From assembly GCF_048263965.1 (NCBI RefSeq), contig NZ_JBLXDO010000005.1:1-64000 (forward strand): 64,000 nt of DNA. The letters run 5' to 3'. Each line of letters begins with the position of its first letter. Position 1 is the stretch's first letter. Below, in pieces: positions 60,643 to 64,000 of this stretch. The stretch comes from Ferrimonas sp048263965 (GTDB taxonomy: Bacteria; Pseudomonadota; Gammaproteobacteria; Enterobacterales; Shewanellaceae). Under the pieces are notes generated by a model, which saw only the letters and a list, made by a program, of their open reading frames with translations, made no database searches and was not told where the DNA came from. Made by a program: the position numbers and the translations under genes.

Positions 60643-61861
60643 CACTCTGACACGCCCTGCCCCGGCCTGGCTGGATACCCTGGCTAAACGCGCCCTGTTC
60701 TCCCTTCTGCCCGGCCTGAAGGGCGGCACCCTGATGATTCAGGATGAGGAACAACACAGGTTCGGCGAAGCCGGTGCCCTCTCGGCGGAGATTCGAATTC
60801 ATCACCCCAGGGCTTACCGGCGCATCCTGCTGGGCGGGTCCATCGGTGCTGGAGAGGCCTTCATCCAGGGAGACTGGAGCACACCGGATCTGGTGCCTCT
60901 GGTGCAGTTGATGTCGAAAAACCTGACCGTACTGCAAGCGCTGGAAAAAAAGTTGGCCTGGGTAGGACGGTTGATCGACCTGTGGCGCCACAGGCGCAAC
61001 CGCAACAGTAAAGGGGGCTCGAAGCGCAACATCGTCGCCCACTACGACCTTGGCAACGACCTGTACGCGCTGTTTCTCGATAGGCAACTGGTCTACTCCA
61101 GCGCCATCTTCCCCCAGGCCGATGCCACCCTGGAAGAGGCTCAGAATCACAAGCTGGACCTGATCTGTCGACGCCTGGAGCTGAAGCCGGGTGAAACCCT
61201 GCTGGAGATTGGCACTGGTTGGGGGGCCCTGGCCGTCCACGCCGCCAAGCACTACGGGGCAGTGGTAACCACCACCACCATCTCCGAGGAGCAGCACGCC
61301 TACGCCGCCCAGCGTATCGCCAATGAGGGACTGAATGACCGGATCACCCTGCTTAAACAGGACTACCGGGACCTGTCCGGACACTACGACAAACTGGTGT
61401 CCATCGAGATGATTGAAGCGGTGGGCCATGAGTTCTTGCGCACCTTCTTCCAGACCTGTCGAGACCGCCTCAAGCCGAACGGACGCTTGCTGATCCAGGG
61501 GATCACCATCGCCGATCAAAGGTATGATGCCTATCGACGCGGTGTCGACTTCATCCAGAAATACATCTTCCCCGGTGGATGCCTACCCTCGGTGGAGCGT
61601 CTGGCCCACCACATAGCCCGTGACACCGACATGGTTATCACCGCACTGCACGACATCGGCATGGACTATGGCCGCACCCTGGCCCACTGGACCAAGAGGT
61701 TCAACCAGGCCCTGCCCCAGGTACGGGCACAGGGCTATGGTGAGGACTTTATCCGTATGTGGCAGTTCTACCTGGGCTATTGTGAAGGGGCCTTCTACGA
61801 GCGGGTGATCAGTACGGTACACATGGTGGCGGACAAACCGGGCTACCGCCCCGGTCGATGA
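60635..61861 (+). CDS. Cyclopropane-fatty-acyl-phospholipid synthase family protein
   Basis: A 408-residue SAM-dependent enzyme with the CFAS motifs AHYDLGNDLYALFLD (near 130), GETLLEIGTGWGALAVHAAKHYGA (SAM site; quoted in part: LEIGTGWGALAVHAA), SIEMIEAVGHEFL and YIFPGGCLPSVE. It should methylate double bonds of phospholipid acyl chains, giving cyclopropane or, as in the Rhodobacter singlet-oxygen cluster, other methylated products. Last gene of the eight-gene operon. Confidence 0.92.
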   Translation: MDNTLTRPAPAWLDTLAKRALFSLLPGLKGGTLMIQDEEQHRFGEAGALSAEIRIHHPRAYRRILLGGSIGAGEAFIQGDWSTPDLVPLVQLMSKNLTVLQALEKKLAWVGRLIDLWRHRRNRNSKGGSKRNIVAHYDLGNDLYALFLDRQLVYSSAIFPQADATLEEAQNHKLDLICRRLELKPGETLLEIGTGWGALAVHAAKHYGAVVTTTTISEEQHAYAAQRIANEGLNDRITLLKQDYRDLSGHYDKLVSIEMIEAVGHEFLRTFFQTCRDRLKPNGRLLIQGITIADQRYDAYRRGVDFIQKYIFPGGCLPSVERLAHHIARDTDMVITALHDIGMDYGRTLAHWTKRFNQALPQVRAQGYGEDFIRMWQFYLGYCEGAFYERVISTVHMVADKPGYRPGR

Positions 61862-61879
61862 TCGTCTGCCGGGCAGCGC

Positions 61880-63325
61880 TCAGTTGAGCTGACCCGGCGA
61901 TGCTTTTTCTTCTTCCTGCTCAATTTGAGAGACAGATTCCTGTTGAATCGAGGCGATGCCGTCGGGAATTTCACTCTCGGCAATGTCGACAATCTGGGAC
62001 CGGTTCATGGTGACCTTATAGCGGGCAAAGCTGGGTGGCTTGCTGTTCTCACGAAGCATCACCACCAGGTTGATCTGATAACGACGCTCAACAGAGTCAC
62101 TGCTGACCTTGCCGTCCGACTCCTTGTAGATCTTGGCCTTTCCCCGATCCAGATTTCGAGCGAAGGGGATCAAGCTGAAGTCGATCTGCTCCTGAATGGT
62201 GGAATACCCCGCCAGGAACTCCTTCTGCGATATTCGTGAGCTGATGCCATAGTGCAGGATCTCGGCATCCACCTTATTTTGACTGTGGCGCCGCCTCAGG
62301 ATCTCGCTCACCTTCTCCGGCAGCTCTTTCTTATTGATGAAATCGGCCCAGATCAGCTGGCGACCTATAACAGCCTGGCTGGTGGTGTCCCTCAGAATGC
62401 GGCTCCATCTGGGCCGCCCCTTTTGAACCTTTCGCCACAAGGCATTACGAAGATCATCTTTGAAAATTTCGCGAAAAGCATAGATCACCGCCAGAGTCAG
62501 AACCAGCGCCAGGGTTAAGCCACTCAACACCCCCTGGGCCTTGATGATCAATGTGGAGACAATCACCATAATCAAACCGGTGGCTATACCTGTGGTGAGC
62601 TTCTTGAGACCGACACCCAGAGTTTTAAGCTCCTCTTTGAGCACCACCCCCTGCTGGAGCAAACGACGAAGCAACAGCATCTTATTGGAGATACGGTTTG
62701 GATCGGCCTTGGTCTGTTCCGAGTTGTATCTCTTACCATCCCGGTACGCGCTCTCATCACGACACAAAGCCACCACTTGCTCAATCACATGGTTGTGTTC
62801 ATTGGTTCTTGGCGCGTGAGACACCAGCTTGAGCAGTCGCTGTTCACAGAACCAGGAGAGATAGTTATCGGCGTTTTCGAAGTAGTGCTTCCACTTGGGC
62901 TCACTGGGCTCGTTACGACGAAACTTTTTCAGAAGTTGCGCTGCGATGTCGCACAGTTCACTCAGTGCCGGATAGAACTGGTCGGCCTCTTTTGTCTGGG
63001 CCAACTCCTTGCTGTCGGTCTCGATGGCGATGGAAAACTGGTAGGCAAACAGGTTCAGATAGAGTCGAAACTCCTCGACGGTGCGCTTCTTAAGGCTGGC
63101 AAAGCGACCTTGCACCAGGGGCAGGTGCAGCTTCGAGGAGTAATAGGAGCGCCGTCCGGCAACTGAACTGTGGCAATACATGCCGGCATCCAGGTTTTGC
63201 GGATTGACGCCCATATCTTTGGGCAACATGAAATACAGATCGATGCGGCGATGATCACCATTTTTCATCTGGTGAAGGATCTTGAGGGACTGCGACTCCT
63301 CCCGCTTAACCACAATTTTTGACAC
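61880..63325 (-). CDS. Membrane protein of unknown function
   Basis: A 481-residue protein with no signal peptide, two adjacent membrane helices at about residues 245-262 and 268-287, and soluble domains of about 240 residues before and 190 after. Charged N- and C-terminal parts are mainly helical. No motif was recognised. The start is GTG. It is convergent with cfa and not part of the light operon. Function cannot be proposed. Confidence 0.7.
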   Translation of the reverse strand: MSKIVVKREESQSLKILHQMKNGDHRRIDLYFMLPKDMGVNPQNLDAGMYCHSSVAGRRSYYSSKLHLPLVQGRFASLKKRTVEEFRLYLNLFAYQFSIAIETDSKELAQTKEADQFYPALSELCDIAAQLLKKFRRNEPSEPKWKHYFENADNYLSWFCEQRLLKLVSHAPRTNEHNHVIEQVVALCRDESAYRDGKRYNSEQTKADPNRISNKMLLLRRLLQQGVVLKEELKTLGVGLKKLTTGIATGLIMVIVSTLIIKAQGVLSGLTLALVLTLAVIYAFREIFKDDLRNALWRKVQKGRPRWSRILRDTTSQAVIGRQLIWADFINKKELPEKVSEILRRRHSQNKVDAEILHYGISSRISQKEFLAGYSTIQEQIDFSLIPFARNLDRGKAKIYKESDGKVSSDSVERRYQINLVVMLRENSKPPSFARYKVTMNRSQIVDIAESEIPDGIASIQQESVSQIEQEEEKASPGQLN

Positions 63326-63582
63326 GGAATCTCTAAGCTTCTGAACAACAAAGGACGCATATCCTATTAGTTTAGCACTCTGTGTTCATTAACTTTTATC
63401 ACGTCCTTCGCCGGTTTCAGCCACGAAAAGCCGAGCATCAAGACCGGAAACGTCTCACCCTCCTGAATTGGAGGGCAAAAATCTGGTGAGCAAAAGCGCC
63501 GAGTGAACGGCGCTTTTGAGGTTCCTACTAGGGCCGCCATGAACTGCCGGAGTAACTCAGCCCCCGGCTAGGGCGCCATATC
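63326..63582. other. Intergenic region with hairpins and a short direct repeat
   Basis: Holds the likely promoter of the membrane-protein gene and a strong hairpin at 63492-63517. A near-repeat CTAGGGC(C)GCCAT occurs at 63528-63540 and 63568-63579. No gene seen. Confidence 0.45.
63492..63517 (-). terminator. Terminator after the Ig-like protein gene
   Basis: Ten-bp perfect stem AAAAGCGCCG / CGGCGCTTTT with a six-base loop, downstream (minus strand) of the gene ending at 63583. Confidence 0.75.
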
Positions 63583-64000
63583 CTACTGTCCTTTTGAACG
63601 CACCAGGGTTACATCAGACAGTTCAGCCACCACCTTTTCCTCTTTCAGCACAGAAGCTGTCCAGAGAATCAAACCGTGTTCTCCCGGACTGGTCCATCGG
63701 AAGTCATAAGTCTTGGTGCGGCCTGGCTCCAGCCCATCGATGAGCGCCGTGAACTGGGCAACCACCTCCCCACTCTCCTCACGAGTCCCGACAATGACTA
63801 GTTCGCCATATCCAGCCGCCAAAGCAGTATCCTCATTGCTTAATGTCGCGGCGATACGAACGTTATCCCTGTAAATGTTCACTTTCTCAGGAACATTAAG
63901 CTTGTCGATACTCAGACCATCAGGCAGGACCTCTACTGGACTCTCCTGATTAATCAGCAACTGCGCGGTAAACAGAGCGGTTGGTTTACGGTCTCCTTTA
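63583..64000 (-). CDS. C-terminal part of an Ig-like (CARDB-type) protein, cut by the window edge
   Basis: The frame stays open to the window end, so only the last 139 codons are seen. A start at 63960 would be a TTG inside the open frame and is not believed. The visible part reads as a beta-sandwich: VNIYRDNVRIAATLSN, AAGYGELVIVGTR, LIDGLEPGRTKTYDFRW, GEHGLILWTASV, typical of CARDB-like domains in surface or exported proteins. What precedes it is unknown. Confidence 0.55.
   Translation of the reverse strand, partial: KGDRKPTALFTAQLLINQESPVEVLPDGLSIDKLNVPEKVNIYRDNVRIAATLSNEDTALAAGYGELVIVGTREESGEVVAQFTALIDGLEPGRTKTYDFRWTSPGEHGLILWTASVLKEEKVVAELSDVTLVRSKGQ

Noticed and set aside
63583..63960. 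Complete 125-residue gene
   Set aside because: The apparent start is a TTG within a frame open to the window edge, so the gene is partial.
1..64000. CRISPR arrays, IS elements, prophage, tRNA or rRNA genes
   Set aside because: No regularly spaced repeats, transposase motifs, phage genes or tRNA-like cloverleaf sequences were noticed on either strand.

Overview
This window is chromosomal DNA from a marine-type gammaproteobacterium. Gene content (multiheme cytochrome c, cyclic-di-GMP proteins, ruvCAB-yebC-aspS, cmoAB, hdfR-maoP, a thiCDEFSGH operon) and moderately high GC fit the Alteromonadales around Shewanella and Ferrimonas. Ferrimonas is my best guess, inferred from gene content and not from any search. 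I see no insertion sequence, prophage, tRNA, rRNA or CRISPR array.

Layout. 0.1-12.2 kb: sppA, ansA, an Acg-type flavoprotein, a DUF2059/M48 peptidase/DUF898 set, a MAPEG protein, an EAL-CZB phosphodiesterase, creA, small conserved genes and a sodium:alanine symporter. 12.5-17.2 kb: a tiny diheme cytochrome, the divergent hdfR/maoP pair, and an amidoligase module (GshB-like ATP-grasp plus an N-formylglutamate amidohydrolase-DUF1704 fusion). 17.3-22.3 kb: FKBP isomerase, YbaK-like deacylase, two glutathione transferases with a divergent TetR regulator, and a YbaY/META lipoprotein. 22.3-27.6 kb: a CRP-box-bearing promoter region and an OTR-like cytochrome with about ten hemes, a diguanylate cyclase, an outer-membrane barrel and a thioredoxin-like protein. 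27.6-34.4 kb: housekeeping genes ruvB, ruvA, ruvC, yebC, aspS and divergent cmoA, cmoB.

34.4-39.1 kb holds the most unusual locus: a tightly packed four-gene set encoding a RimB-like lipoprotein protease, an inactive transglutaminase fused to a seven-helix membrane domain, a RimK-like ATP-grasp ligase, and an exported M3-peptidase look-alike in which the catalytic glutamate of HExxH is leucine. It probably builds or handles an amide-linked peptide or amino-acid conjugate at the envelope; the product is unknown. The window therefore carries two unrelated ATP-grasp/peptidase modules about 20 kb apart.

39.0-44.2 kb: azoR with a divergent LysR gene, a second LysR gene divergent from a zinc-type oxidoreductase, and an orphan exported EF-hand protein behind a long AT-rich leader. 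44.5-51.0 kb: a six-gene thiamine operon (with a ThiD-ThiE fusion) behind a TPP riboswitch. 51-54.2 kb: a pyrimidine nucleotidase-like HAD protein, then a galactokinase-like pseudoenzyme coupled to galM. 54.3-61.9 kb: one overlapping operon of ybgA-like, merR, phrB, SnoaL-like, SDR, FAD oxidoreductase, DUF1365 and cfa genes under TTGTACAA operators, a light/oxidative-stress lipid-modification cluster. The end holds an unrecognised membrane protein and the C-terminal part of an Ig-like protein cut by the window edge.
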